DNA of 33,758 bases from an uncultured Eubacteriales bacterium (lineage in GTDB: Bacteria > Bacillota > Clostridia > UMGS1810), in NCBI GenBank assembly GCA_900555295.1, contig USKN01000002.1, positions 1-33,758 of the forward strand, read 5' to 3'. How positions within the stretch are numbered: position 1 is the stretch's first letter; each line of letters opens with the position of its first letter. A program made the translations under genes and the position numbers. A model generated the notes under the pieces. That model was not told where the DNA came from. It made no database searches and saw only the letters and a list, made by a program, of their open reading frames with translations. Positions 1-9,111 of the stretch are shown one piece after another.

Positions 1-1266
1 TGTTGAAAAATAATTGTTTTTTATTAACGTGTTTCCTCCCGAAGCAATTAATATTCCCCTTGCGCGGTTGTTTTTTACAATGCAATTTTCAAAAATAACA
101 TCGGGCTTATACGAAACTTCATCAAGTAAATCTCCCGTTTTTATATTATCCGTGCTTTCTTTAAACGTAATTTTTACAAAATTTAAATTAATATAATTTA
201 CATCGGTTACCGTATATTGATGTTTGGGCAGTTGAGTTGCCGCGTCAACGGTATTTACCTTACTGCCTTTTTTTATAAACTCAATACCCACGGTTTGATA
301 ATGTCCAAACTCTGCTATTACAAAATTGCTTGCTTTATATACAACTTTTAAATAAATACTGTGCACATTTAAAGCGTCGTCAAGCTGACCTTCAAAGTAT
401 GAATTTTTTATATGAATTTTACCCTTGCAATGCACAAAATGCGTTCCGTCGGCATTTATGGAATATGCTCTGTTGTCTTTAAGTTTTGTACTTAAATTTG
501 TAACCGATACGGTATCGCTGTTTTGTGCAATTACTCCCATTCCTATTCCGCTGTACAGTGTTACGTTTTCAATTGCGGTATTTAAACTTTCATCAATTAA
601 TATGCCGCACGCTTTTCTTGTTTGAGAAGCAAATACAATTGTGTTGCCCTCAACAACTTTGCGTTTGCATCCTTTAACCCAAATATGGTTATGTGCCGTT
701 TCGCTGAATTTAAGAGCATACTCTTGTTTTTCAAAAAAATAATCGGCCGCATTTGAAACAAGTTTGCCCGTATTCGCGTCACATTCAATAAAATAACGCA
801 GTTTTTGGTTTTCGCCGTCTTTTTCACCGGCATAAAGAGCACCGTCTTTTACAAAACAGTCACAGCCTGCCGTTACACGCATTTTAAACCAATCGCTGCC
901 CGACTCCGTAATTTTTGCCTGACAGTTTTGAGTATTTAAAGACTCAAATTTAAAATTTTTCAAAGTAACATTTTTACAGTTATGCAAAGCCGCGGCAATC
1001 ATTATATCTTTAAATATAAACGTGCTGCCTTTGCCGTCTACTGTAAAATTTTTAAAACCGTCAAGCAAAAAACATATCCTTTTAAGCCCGGGGTCGGTAT
1101 GATTTGAAATACTGAAATAATGTTCGGATGCCATTTTGCTGTCCGCAACATAAACGCCTTCATCAAAACACAGCATATCCTCGCCGTTTTCTTTGCAATA
1201 GTTTAATGCCGTCATAATATTAAACGCAACATTTTTTGTAACATTAAATTGATTATAGTTAACCAT
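1..1266 (-). CDS. GH110-like right-handed beta-helix glycosidase (partial, 3' end missing)
   Basis: The reading frame is open without a stop from the ATG at 1264-1266 to the left window edge, giving 422 N-terminal residues of a longer protein. AGGGAG lies 7 bases before the start. The N-terminal part (HYFSISNH, then GLKRICFLLDGF and VDGKGSTFIF) and later motifs (DGTHFVHCKG, then GQLDDALNVH) match the layout I know for GH110, the exo-acting alpha-1,3-galactosidases, whose conserved acidic pair lies in a DDAxNVH segment on the beta-helix. Family members are about 600 residues, so about a third is missing. No signal peptide is seen, so the enzyme should act in the cytosol on imported oligosaccharides. 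It is the last visible gene of the operon, 39 bases after the esterase. Another beta-helix glycosidase or lyase family remains possible. Confidence 0.72.
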   Translation of the reverse strand, partial: MVNYNQFNVTKNVAFNIMTALNYCKENGEDMLCFDEGVYVADSKMASEHYFSISNHTDPGLKRICFLLDGFKNFTVDGKGSTFIFKDIMIAAALHNCKNVTLKNFKFESLNTQNCQAKITESGSDWFKMRVTAGCDCFVKDGALYAGEKDGENQKLRYFIECDANTGKLVSNAADYFFEKQEYALKFSETAHNHIWVKGCKRKVVEGNTIVFASQTRKACGILIDESLNTAIENVTLYSGIGMGVIAQNSDTVSVTNLSTKLKDNRAYSINADGTHFVHCKGKIHIKNSYFEGQLDDALNVHSIYLKVVYKASNFVIAEFGHYQTVGIEFIKKGSKVNTVDAATQLPKHQYTVTDVNYINLNFVKITFKESTDNIKTGDLLDEVSYKPDVIFENCIVKNNRARGILIASGGNTLIKNNYFST

Positions 1267-1305
1267 ATCCGTATCTCCCTAAAATTGTAAAAAAAGCCAA
1301 AACAA

Positions 1306-1989
1306 CTAAAATAATTCCTCCATAGTTTCGGGTACATAGTCAAAAACCGTTCTTCTTTGCTTTAGCAGCCAATTTATAATATCGGTTTTTTCGTAAGCAA
1401 ACTCTATACCGTCATTATGACCGTAACCGTCCAATATTTTTAACTCTGCATTTCCGCCCGCCGCATTAACGCTGTCTGTCATAAGACGCGAATAAATATA
1501 GGGTACAACATTATCCTTGTTTCCGTGAACGGCATATACGGGTGTGCTTTTTAAATTTAAAGCACGCCACGACATTTCGCCGCCCGCAACGGGAGCAATA
1601 CCTGAAAAATAGTTTGGGTATGTAAGCCCCATTGACCAAGTGCCAAAGCCTCCCATACTTGAACCCGTTATACAAATTCTGTCATTTAATACGTTGTATT
1701 CTTTAACACATATATCAATAATGCTCTTTATTTTATCAACTATATTTGTCCACACATATTTTGCGGGACACTGCGGACACAATACAACGGCATTATATTC
1801 ATTTCCGCTTTTTATAAGACGCGGTATGGCGTGTCTGTATATATGGTTAAAATTATTGCCTCTTTCACCCGCACCGTGCAAATATACCAAAAGCGGCAGT
1901 GTGTTGTTGTTAATATCCAAATTATCGGGATAATAAACCGCATAGTTTATATTTAATATATCGTTGGTTTTATGTAATTTTTCAATCAT
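1306..1989 (-). CDS. Alpha/beta-hydrolase esterase (dienelactone hydrolase/prolyl-oligopeptidase type)
   Basis: A 227-residue cytosolic alpha/beta hydrolase. The oxyanion region YLHGAGERG (about 37-44), the nucleophile elbow GSSMGG with Ser111, the acid Asp159 in HGNKDNVVP and the base His191 in GYGHND form a complete catalytic triad. GERG followed by a late CPQC segment is typical of the poly(3-hydroxybutyrate) depolymerase/phospholipase-like esterases often found in glycan loci, where they remove acetyl or other acyl groups from sugars. I place the start at the ATG at 1987-1989, which has GGAG about 10 bases upstream and overlaps the kinase stop by 8 bases (ATGATTGA), suggesting translational coupling. 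A longer upstream start would run into the kinase gene and begin with a non-family segment. The acyl substrate is unknown. Confidence 0.8.
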   Translation of the reverse strand: MIEKLHKTNDILNINYAVYYPDNLDINNNTLPLLVYLHGAGERGNNFNHIYRHAIPRLIKSGNEYNAVVLCPQCPAKYVWTNIVDKIKSIIDICVKEYNVLNDRICITGSSMGGFGTWSMGLTYPNYFSGIAPVAGGEMSWRALNLKSTPVYAVHGNKDNVVPYIYSRLMTDSVNAAGGNAELKILDGYGHNDGIEFAYEKTDIINWLLKQRRTVFDYVPETMEELF

Positions 1990-2956
1990 TTTTTTCTTTC
2001 TCCAAATCGGCACCCATTGCCGCAACCGCAATAGCAGCATAGTCGCCTATACTGTCGCCGAGCTTTGCGGGAACAATTTTGCAATTGTCATACGCAATTT
2101 TAAGGCATTCTTTTTTTAATACATTTTCCATAGACTCTTTTAAAAGTTCTCCGCTTCTTTCAAATACGCTTCCTATAACTATTCTTTCGGGATTTAAAAT
2201 ATCAATTAATATTGCAATTCCTTTGCCCAAATTTGTACCGCATATTTTGTATACCTCTTTTGCGTCGTCAAATCCTTTTTTTGCATATTCGGCAACCGAC
2301 TTTGCGCTTATACTTTCAAGTTCGCATGCCGACGCGCAATACGATACTTTCTTTCCAACCTGAAATTTTTCCATAGCGCATATTTTTGCAATTTGAGCAA
2401 TTCCGCCGCCCGAGCAAAATCCCTCAAAAGAACCCGCTTTGCCAAAACCTACAGGTCCGTTATCCGAAATTCTTATATGCCCTATTTCGCCCGCCGTATC
2501 GCATTTACCGCAATATAATTTGCCGTTTAATATAAGCCCTGCGCCCATTCCCGTACCAAATGTTAAAAAAACCATATTGTCGCAGTTCATACCCGCACCG
2601 TACTTCCACTCCGCAACGGCGCAGGCATTGGCATCGTTTTGCAAAAACGCTTTTCCTCTCCAGCGTTTTTGTATAAACTCGGTAATTTTTACATTATCCC
2701 ATCCCATAAGGTTGGGCGGAGATAGTATTATGCCGTTTGCCGAGTCAAGCGGACCGCCGCAGCTTATTCCCGTATACGAAAATTCGTCTGTCATATTCTC
2801 TGCCATACGGCACATCTTATCTATCATTTCGTACGGACCTTTGCTGTGGTCTGTTTTAACCATTTGTTTGTTTATAATTTTTATACCGTTATTTGCATCT
2901 TCGCCTATGCAAACGGCACATTTTGTACCGCCTATATCAAAACCTATATATTTCAT
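1982..2956 (-). CDS. ROK-family sugar kinase lacking the usual zinc-binding cysteines
   Basis: A 324-residue member of the ROK family (glucokinases, fructokinases, N-acylmannosamine kinases), which phosphorylate free sugars with ATP in the cytosol. Visible landmarks are the N-terminal phosphate-binding loop DIGGTK (7-12), the catalytic Asp108 in LQNDANA, the second phosphate loop FGTGMGAG (about 133-140) and GEIGH (156-160). ROK proteins normally follow this with a CxCGxxGCxE zinc motif. Here the corresponding stretch (about 163-181) reads NGPVGFGKAGSFEGFCSG, so the metal-binding cysteines are absent. The start has AGGAGGAG a few bases upstream. It lies 12 bases after the transaldolase and overlaps the esterase. 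It probably phosphorylates the hexose released by the locus glycosidases. Sugar specificity cannot be read from the sequence. Confidence 0.85.
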   Translation of the reverse strand: MKYIGFDIGGTKCAVCIGEDANNGIKIINKQMVKTDHSKGPYEMIDKMCRMAENMTDEFSYTGISCGGPLDSANGIILSPPNLMGWDNVKITEFIQKRWRGKAFLQNDANACAVAEWKYGAGMNCDNMVFLTFGTGMGAGLILNGKLYCGKCDTAGEIGHIRISDNGPVGFGKAGSFEGFCSGGGIAQIAKICAMEKFQVGKKVSYCASACELESISAKSVAEYAKKGFDDAKEVYKICGTNLGKGIAILIDILNPERIVIGSVFERSGELLKESMENVLKKECLKIAYDNCKIVPAKLGDSIGDYAAIAVAAMGADLEKEKND

Positions 2957-2968
2957 ATGCTCCTCCTG

Positions 2969-3619
2969 TTATTGATTTTGCGGCACGCTTTCCCAATCTT
3001 TCAAAAAACGTTCAATTCCCGCGTCGGTAAGCGGATGTTTTGTCATTTGGCAAATTACCTTATACGGTATTGTTGCAATGTGCGCGCCTGCAAGCGCCGC
3101 GTCGGTTACATCCTGCACGCCTCTTATACTTGCCGCAATTATTTCGGTGTCTATTGAATGTATTTTAAATATAGAAGCAATTGTTTTTATAAGCAGCGTT
3201 CCGTCCGATGATATATCGTCCAATCTGCCTATAAAAGGACTTACATATGTTGCTCCCGCCTTTGCGGCAAGAAGTGCCTGTGCGGGGCTGAAAATAAGCG
3301 TAACATTTGTTTTTATTCCTTTTGCCGACAGCCTTTTTACTGCTTTTAAGCCGTCTGCCGTCATAGGAATTTTAATTACAATGTTTTTATGTATTTTGGC
3401 AACTTCCAATGCCTCCGATACCATTTTATCGGCTTCAAGGCTTATAACCTCTGCGGATATCGGTCCGTCAACTATTGAGGTTATTTCGCGTACAACGTCT
3501 TTAAAAACTCTTCCCTCTTTGGCAATGAGCGACGGATTTGTTGTTACTCCGCAAATAACACCAAGCTCGTTTGCCTTTTTAATTTCATCTACGTTTGCGG
3601 TATCAATAAACAGTTTCAT
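2969..3619 (-). CDS. tal: Transaldolase, small MipB/TalC-type subfamily
   Basis: The ATG at 3617-3619 (GGAG six bases upstream) gives 216 residues, the usual length of the short transaldolase / fructose-6-phosphate aldolase group; the upstream extension is discarded. The signature TTNPSLIAKEG (26-36) and the Schiff-base Lys83 in VIKIPMT are present. In E. coli FSA the residues that favour aldolase chemistry are Gln59 and Tyr131. The aligned positions here are Glu57 (SAEVIS) and Phe129 (SPFIGR), the pair associated with true transaldolase activity, transferring dihydroxyacetone between sugar phosphates. It sits between the GH2 gene (the GH2 stop lies within 2 bases) and the ROK kinase, and may connect with the GmhA-like isomerase upstream through sedoheptulose 7-phosphate. 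The subfamily call is confident; the pathway is inference. Confidence 0.85.
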   Translation of the reverse strand: MKLFIDTANVDEIKKANELGVICGVTTNPSLIAKEGRVFKDVVREITSIVDGPISAEVISLEADKMVSEALEVAKIHKNIVIKIPMTADGLKAVKRLSAKGIKTNVTLIFSPAQALLAAKAGATYVSPFIGRLDDISSDGTLLIKTIASIFKIHSIDTEIIAASIRGVQDVTDAALAGAHIATIPYKVICQMTKHPLTDAGIERFLKDWESVPQNQ

Positions 3620-3620
3620 G

Positions 3621-5930
3621 TTATTCTCCAATCTGCCCGTTTGGCGCAACTATATTATTAAATTTATTAATTTGCTGTTTGTATTTTTGGTAATCAAACG
3701 GAATTGTTCCGCATAAATAATGATTGTAATATTTTTTGTTATTAATTGTCCACTCTATTACAAGAAACCGCTTTTCGGGATACATCATTCTTATTTTGCC
3801 CAAAACCGCATTTTGGTTTTTTAATACCTCAAAGGCACCGCTTAATAAAACTTCGTTTGTATCTATATCGTAAATTTTGTACTCACCCGTAATATCCGAA
3901 AGTGTGTCATTGGTTGCAATAACAGTATAACACCAATCTTTCATTTCGTCAATCATTATTGCAACGGGAGTCTGCGAACGCTTTATATAATCATATGCAA
4001 GTTTTTTCTCAAAAAAGTAATCCACAACCGCGTCCGACATCTGCGGCCAGCCGTCTAACATATTCCACCACAGTATGCCGCTTTTTTCGCCTTTTTGTAT
4101 ACGTACTCTTTCAATAAAATACTTTTTTGCTTCCGCCTGTGAAATTTGTGACGCAAGCGAAAAATCATCAATATTATCGGGTACAAAATCAAAAAACTGC
4201 GATATTTGCTCTGCCATTAGTTTTACTCTTGCATCATTTTGGTTTTGGTCCGATGAATGAAGAACCCATTGTTCGTTGTTAATCGGCCATATACAGTCAT
4301 TATCTACAATTTTTTTAATCGAGCAAACGGCAGGACAGCCGTGGTAGCCCGTTTCGCTTACAAACAGCGCTTTTGAGTTTGAATAAAAACCCGCTTTAAA
4401 ATAATCTCTCGAACCCCACAGGTGCTGCTCGGGGAATATATCCTCCCTCAATTTATAGTTTTCGCTGTATTCGTCGGCAATACAAGGCGAACTTTCCAGA
4501 TATGGTCTGCGTGAATCGTTTTCGGCAATTAAATCAGGTAAAATTTGCCTTGTAATTTTGTTAATACTCGGTTTTTTACCGCTGCTCCATACAATTGCCC
4601 CGTCTATTTCGTTGTCGCCCGACCATAATACAATTGACGGGTGATGACGCAGTTTTTTTATTGCCCATTTTGCTTCGGCTTTAAAGTTGTTTACCGTTTT
4701 TTCATCTTGCGAAGGCATTTTGCACGCCATCATAAAATCCTGCCACACCATTATTCCGTGCCTGTCGCAATAATCGTAAAACTGTTCCTGTTCATATACA
4801 CCGCCGCCCCAAACACGCAGCATATTGCAGTATGTATCCGAAAAAAGATTTAAAGCTTTTTCATACTTTTCTCTGTCACGGCTGTGATATGCGTCAAGCG
4901 GTACCCAATTGCTCCCTTTGCACATTATGTCAATTCCGTTTACATTAAACTTAAAGCAAGGATTTTGTTCTGTAAGCGACTTTGTTCTGCTCAAAGTAAC
5001 TGTTCTTATACCAACATTCATTTTTCCCGTTGCTTTAACAATACCGTCAATCAAAAGCTCGTATATTAAATCGTATACATTTGCCTCTCCGTAGCCAAAC
5101 GGCATCCAAAGCTTTGGATTGTCTACATTAACGCGAAAACGTGCCGTTTTAAAATTATTCATACTTGCGGTATATTCAAAAACACTGTCTTTACATTTTC
5201 CCTTAACGTGTATTTGAACGTCTTTTTTAAACTCTTTTGCGGGAGCTCTTACCACTGCCTGAAATTTTATGGCGGCTTTTTGCTTATCTGCCGACATAAC
5301 CGAATAACTAAAATCGGTAAATTCATATTCATCTTGTATTTCAAGGTATGTGTCGCGCCAAATTCCTGCCGACACGCATCTTGGGAAAATATCCCACCCA
5401 AACGAATGGGCAGGCTTTCTTATATATGCCTGAAAACCGCTGTCAAGCTCTGCAAGTATGTGATTGTATTCTTGGTTTAAAGCATATATAACCGCCGATT
5501 TTATGTTTACGTGAATTACGTTAACCTCATTTGTTTTTATATAATCCGTCAAATCTATTTTTTGTTCCGTAAATGCATTTTCGGAAGTAAAAATTTCTTT
5601 TCCGTTAATATAATAGTGTGCAAAGCAGTCAACCGCACCAAAGCAAATATAAATCCTTTCGCCGCATTTTGTATCGGGTACGGTAAATTCTTTTTTATAC
5701 CACCATTCATATTCCTCGTACTTCTCGTTTTGCTTTGTTGCCATACCTTTAAACAAATCGCCTTTTATTATTCCCGCTCTTTTAAGGTCAAGTTCAACAT
5801 TACCCGGAACATACGCTTTTATTTTAGGTGCGTTTTTATTGTCAAGTTCAAACGGATTATTTATTTTTAAACTGTCCTGTTCAAAATAGTATAACTCCCA
5901 CTCACCGTTTAAGCTAACTGTTTTTTTCAT
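3621..5930 (-). CDS. Glycoside hydrolase family 2, beta-mannosidase-like
   Basis: A 769-residue GH2 enzyme without a signal peptide. It has an N-terminal jelly-roll sugar-binding domain (about 1-200, with the mannosidase-type segment SFGWDIFPR and AGIWR), an immunoglobulin-like domain, and a TIM barrel (about 330-650) starting with GSNWVPLDAY and RVWGGGVYE. The predicted acid/base is Glu441 in LWSGDNE and the nucleophile Glu526 in FVSETG. The W-SG-NE form and the FGWD segment resemble beta-mannosidases and exo-beta-glucosaminidases more than beta-galactosidases. The ATG at 5928-5930 is preceded by GAGG at 8 bases, overlapping the isomerase stop. A GTG three codons earlier has no ribosome binding site. 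It probably removes terminal beta-linked mannose from imported oligosaccharides; the sugar needs biochemical proof. Confidence 0.85.
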   Translation of the reverse strand: MKKTVSLNGEWELYYFEQDSLKINNPFELDNKNAPKIKAYVPGNVELDLKRAGIIKGDLFKGMATKQNEKYEEYEWWYKKEFTVPDTKCGERIYICFGAVDCFAHYYINGKEIFTSENAFTEQKIDLTDYIKTNEVNVIHVNIKSAVIYALNQEYNHILAELDSGFQAYIRKPAHSFGWDIFPRCVSAGIWRDTYLEIQDEYEFTDFSYSVMSADKQKAAIKFQAVVRAPAKEFKKDVQIHVKGKCKDSVFEYTASMNNFKTARFRVNVDNPKLWMPFGYGEANVYDLIYELLIDGIVKATGKMNVGIRTVTLSRTKSLTEQNPCFKFNVNGIDIMCKGSNWVPLDAYHSRDREKYEKALNLFSDTYCNMLRVWGGGVYEQEQFYDYCDRHGIMVWQDFMMACKMPSQDEKTVNNFKAEAKWAIKKLRHHPSIVLWSGDNEIDGAIVWSSGKKPSINKITRQILPDLIAENDSRRPYLESSPCIADEYSENYKLREDIFPEQHLWGSRDYFKAGFYSNSKALFVSETGYHGCPAVCSIKKIVDNDCIWPINNEQWVLHSSDQNQNDARVKLMAEQISQFFDFVPDNIDDFSLASQISQAEAKKYFIERVRIQKGEKSGILWWNMLDGWPQMSDAVVDYFFEKKLAYDYIKRSQTPVAIMIDEMKDWCYTVIATNDTLSDITGEYKIYDIDTNEVLLSGAFEVLKNQNAVLGKIRMMYPEKRFLVIEWTINNKKYYNHYLCGTIPFDYQKYKQQINKFNNIVAPNGQIGE

Positions 5931-5940
5931 TGTTTTCACC

Positions 5941-6561
5941 TCAATTATTATTAAAAAGCCTTTTTTCTACACTTGCACATATGTAATGATAAACTGGAAG
6001 ATGCAATTCCTGAACTTTATACGTTTCGGTTTCGGGAACTTTAATCGATATATCGCATATTTCATCAAGCTTACAGCTGTTTTTTCCACACAGCGCTATT
6101 GTATACATACCTTTTACCTTTGCGGCTTTCATTGCATTTACAACGTTTTTTGAATTGCCCGATGTTGAAATACCTATTGCTATGTCGCCTTTGGTACCGT
6201 ATCCGTACATAAGCTGTGCATATACCATATCGGGATTTACATCATTTGCAAAAGCCGACAGCACCGCACTTTGCGACGGCAGTGAAATTGCCGGTACCGC
6301 GTATTGAAGGCTTTTTGCCAAATCGCTTTCGCCCGTAACAGCCAAAAAAATTTTTTCATCTTCGCCTTTAAGGTGACGGTACTGCATAAAACCTTTCATA
6401 AGTTCGCCCACTATATGGTCGCAGTCGCTTGCACTTCCGCCGTTGCCGCAAAGTAAAATTTTACCTCCTGCATTATATGTATTTATAATACATTCTATAG
6501 CTTTGGCTATTTCTTTTTCGCACTGTTTTAAATTGGGATAACGCTCCGTAAGATTATTCAT
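5941..6561 (-). CDS. SIS-domain phosphosugar isomerase with GmhA-type metal ligands
   Basis: A 206-residue SIS-domain protein. LLCGNGGSASDCDH (about 37-49) and GISTSGNSKNV (130-140) are the two phosphosugar-binding loops. The residues matching the zinc ligands of sedoheptulose-7-phosphate isomerase GmhA are all present: His49, Glu53, Gln184 and His192 in the VQELHLPVYH stretch. This favours an isomerase active site over a purely regulatory SIS protein such as DiaA. An insertion of about 20 residues (roughly 62-88) separates it from typical GmhA. The start has GGAGGAG six bases upstream. Downstream are the GH2 enzyme and transaldolase; no other heptose-biosynthesis gene (GmhB, HldE) is seen, so an endo-heptose role is less likely than a catabolic phosphosugar isomerisation. 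Substrate unknown. Confidence 0.78.
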   Translation of the reverse strand: MNNLTERYPNLKQCEKEIAKAIECIINTYNAGGKILLCGNGGSASDCDHIVGELMKGFMQYRHLKGEDEKIFLAVTGESDLAKSLQYAVPAISLPSQSAVLSAFANDVNPDMVYAQLMYGYGTKGDIAIGISTSGNSKNVVNAMKAAKVKGMYTIALCGKNSCKLDEICDISIKVPETETYKVQELHLPVYHYICASVEKRLFNNN

Positions 6562-6621
6562 TTATACTCCTCCGTAATATGTTCAAATATATATGTAAAT
6601 TTTATCTCTTTTATAGTTTTA

Positions 6622-6666
6622 TATGCAGCATAAAACAGCCGCAAACGACATATTTTATGCTGCATA
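6622..6666 (-). terminator. Hairpin after the secreted-module gene
   Basis: A perfect 14-base inverted repeat: left arm 6622-6635 and right arm 6653-6666, separated by 17 bases, starting 13 bases downstream of the stop at 6679. In the minus-strand transcript the hairpin is followed by an A-rich rather than a clean U tract, so it is a weak or Rho-independent-like terminator, or an RNA-stability element that lowers expression of the downstream isomerase/GH2 genes. On the plus strand the stem is followed by CTTTTT. Confidence 0.5.
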
Positions 6667-6678
6667 CTTTTTAAAAAA

Positions 6679-8994
6679 TTATTTCATATCCGTATCTGCC
6701 AAAGGTTTCATACCCTCAAAGCTGTTCCAATAAAATACCTTATACGTATAGGTTGTGTTATTTGTCTCAAGTTCGGTCGCCGCACCGTCTTCGGTATCGT
6801 GACCCGTAATATAAACCGTTTTGGTTTCGTCTTTTCCGAGCGCATTGTTAAGAGCTACTTTGTCACCCGTAACCGTATCTTTATAGTCAATATCTTTATA
6901 TTGAATACTTTCAAGAGTGCTGCCGTTGTATTTTGCAAATATAAGTACTCCTTCGGGTGCAAATCTGTCTTCAACATTGTTTGTTATGTTAAGACGTGCC
7001 GCAACATACTGTTTATTTGCCGCGTCCGGGTTAAAATACTGCAATTTTATATTTGTATATTTAATAGCACCCTCTTTGCTTGCACGAGCATACATAGTAT
7101 AATTAGCCGCTTTATTATTAAAAGTGTTACTTGTTCTGTCAATCGCAGAGGCTATTCCATTATCCCATATTTGGCTGTAACGGCCTAATGTTCCCAAATC
7201 CATAATTTTTGAGTAACTGTGAACCTTACCGTCGCTTAAATCGCTTGCGGGAATTGTTATTTTTAAATCAGGACTGTTTGAATATCTCAAATCGGGTGCT
7301 ATATCTGCCGTATAAGTTACACCGCTTTCTCCCTGTGCGTCAAACGAAAATTTAACAAGCCCGGTACCGTTTTTTATAAGGTCGGGTATGCTCTGCTTTA
7401 TACCATTCCAGCCTGCCTTTCCTTTGGCAACATCAAGTGCGGTATATGCCATATTTATATTTACCCAATCGCCCTCTGTAATTTCAACCTGCTGTGTTTG
7501 ATTTTTTGCAAAATATATTAATAAGGAATTGGTTTTAACATTTTCCCAAATATCGGTAACAATTAGCTTTGCGCTGTATACGTCATCGGTAAATGCGTCT
7601 CCCGATTTTACATCAGCAAAATACGCCGTTGCCGTGCGCAGCATACCGTCTTTTGCAACAGACTGCCACTCGCCGCTGTATGCTTTGCCGTCAATTTCAA
7701 TTTTGGGTGCAATATTTTCATCAAAATATCCCGATACCGCAACCGAAAGAGCGCCGCCGCGCTGTACATCCTGTTTTTCGCCAAACTCCACAGTATTTGA
7801 GTTTACCGACGCGCCCAAAACTCTTTCCACCTTAAAATCGGCAATATATATTGTATAATCACCGTTTAAACTTTCACTGTATACAAATTTTTCGCCCGAT
7901 GTATCAGCCGCTCTGCTTTCCCAATATATTGTAAACAAGCCGTCACCTATCAGCTTGTCGGTATTGCTGCCGTCTTTACCTACGGTAAATGTTTCGTCTA
8001 CAGTATACCATTTACCCAACTCGCTTGTAAGAATGCCATCGGGATTATGAAACAAAAAGCTGTTTTGTGTTTCATCTTGTTTGTAATTCATTTTAACGGT
8101 ATCCGCACCTGCATTTGTTGTTTTATCGTTGTTGTACATACGCCACATACGCGTCATACTGTTTTTATTATTTGCGTCTTCTTTAAAGCTGAAAGATACT
8201 TTGTACTTTGAACCCGATTTAAAATATCCCGGTGCAAACCCCGTAAAAGCGTGAGATTTAACGCCTGCGGCATTTACGCTTACAGTTGATTTGTAAATAT
8301 CGGTATGTCCGTCAGCGTCCGATTGTTTTTCCCAGCCGCTCTGCGCATTAACTTTGGGGCTGTTTACGGGAATTGCAACAGGTGACGCGCTTACTTTAAG
8401 ATTATCTATATATACTGTTTTACCGTCTTTTTCTTTAATAAACAGTGACGCACCCGTTGTTTCAAACTGTGCAAAATCCGAACGGCTTTTTAAATCGGCA
8501 AGGTAGCTTGCGGTATCAAATGTTCCGTTAAAGCTGTGCCATTTGCCGTCTTTTTTAACATCTTTATAGGTTGTATCGCCCGTCCAATATTTTTGCTGAT
8601 TTGCATTTGCAAGCGCAAGCTCATTATTTGATGTATTCTTTGCTATATTTCTGAATTCAAAACGCAAAACACCGTCTGCGCTTGCATTGTAATCAAACTG
8701 AACATTTATTGTTTTTCCTGCCAATATATATTTGCTTATGCTGTCATCGGTTATATAAAGAATACTGCTCGATGTAGCAATAACCGTTTTATGCTCTGTA
8801 GCCGCAAAAGTTGTTGTATCCAAAAATTTACCCGGCTGTCCCGTAACCGTGCCGTCAAAATTATTTTCATACATCACTTTTTCGTCCGTCATATCCTCCG
8901 CGTCCCACGTAATTGCCGCACAAAGCGAATTAACGGGGAACAACATTACAAGTATAAGTACCAAAAATAAAGCTTTTTTACTGTTTTTTAACAT
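6679..8994 (-). CDS. Exported multi-module beta-sandwich protein, probable surface glycan-binding protein
   Basis: A 771-residue exported protein. A signal peptide is clear (Lys-rich start, hydrophobic core, cleavage after about LCA26). It then seems to hold three carbohydrate-binding-like beta-sandwich modules (about 27-205, 210-390 and 485-650), with an Ig-like segment near 395-480, and a C-terminal Ig-like domain ending KVFYWNSFEGMKPL. Segments such as VYIDNLKVS and YTIYIADFKVE are the closing strands common in CBM folds. The second module is related to the start of the 21674-22918 protein (ED-NN---MTRM-R motif). I see no catalytic domain or SLH anchor. The ATG at 8992-8994 has AGGAG 10 bases upstream and starts directly at the signal peptide; a longer reading frame back to 9063 is not signal-like. 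Role as a glycan-binding or structural surface protein is inference. Confidence 0.7.
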   Translation of the reverse strand: MLKNSKKALFLVLILVMLFPVNSLCAAITWDAEDMTDEKVMYENNFDGTVTGQPGKFLDTTTFAATEHKTVIATSSSILYITDDSISKYILAGKTINVQFDYNASADGVLRFEFRNIAKNTSNNELALANANQQKYWTGDTTYKDVKKDGKWHSFNGTFDTASYLADLKSRSDFAQFETTGASLFIKEKDGKTVYIDNLKVSASPVAIPVNSPKVNAQSGWEKQSDADGHTDIYKSTVSVNAAGVKSHAFTGFAPGYFKSGSKYKVSFSFKEDANNKNSMTRMWRMYNNDKTTNAGADTVKMNYKQDETQNSFLFHNPDGILTSELGKWYTVDETFTVGKDGSNTDKLIGDGLFTIYWESRAADTSGEKFVYSESLNGDYTIYIADFKVERVLGASVNSNTVEFGEKQDVQRGGALSVAVSGYFDENIAPKIEIDGKAYSGEWQSVAKDGMLRTATAYFADVKSGDAFTDDVYSAKLIVTDIWENVKTNSLLIYFAKNQTQQVEITEGDWVNINMAYTALDVAKGKAGWNGIKQSIPDLIKNGTGLVKFSFDAQGESGVTYTADIAPDLRYSNSPDLKITIPASDLSDGKVHSYSKIMDLGTLGRYSQIWDNGIASAIDRTSNTFNNKAANYTMYARASKEGAIKYTNIKLQYFNPDAANKQYVAARLNITNNVEDRFAPEGVLIFAKYNGSTLESIQYKDIDYKDTVTGDKVALNNALGKDETKTVYITGHDTEDGAATELETNNTTYTYKVFYWNSFEGMKPLADTDMK

Positions 8995-9111
8995 AATTTT
9001 CACGCTCCTGAATTTTAATATTTTTTTATACAACTTGCTGCATACAATATAAGGGTTGTACACATATTGTCTAATTTAGCCATCACATATGTATCATCCT
9101 TTCATACTTTT

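Noticed and set aside
8995..9063. N-terminal extension of the 8994 gene back to 9063
   Set aside because: The extension precedes a textbook signal peptide and lacks its own ribosome binding site; the ATG at 8994 has AGGAG.
9015..9083. A 22-codon frame between the pseudoknot and the 8994 gene that could be a leader peptide
   Set aside because: The ATG is too far from the only AAAGG-like site and nothing in the peptide suggests attenuation.
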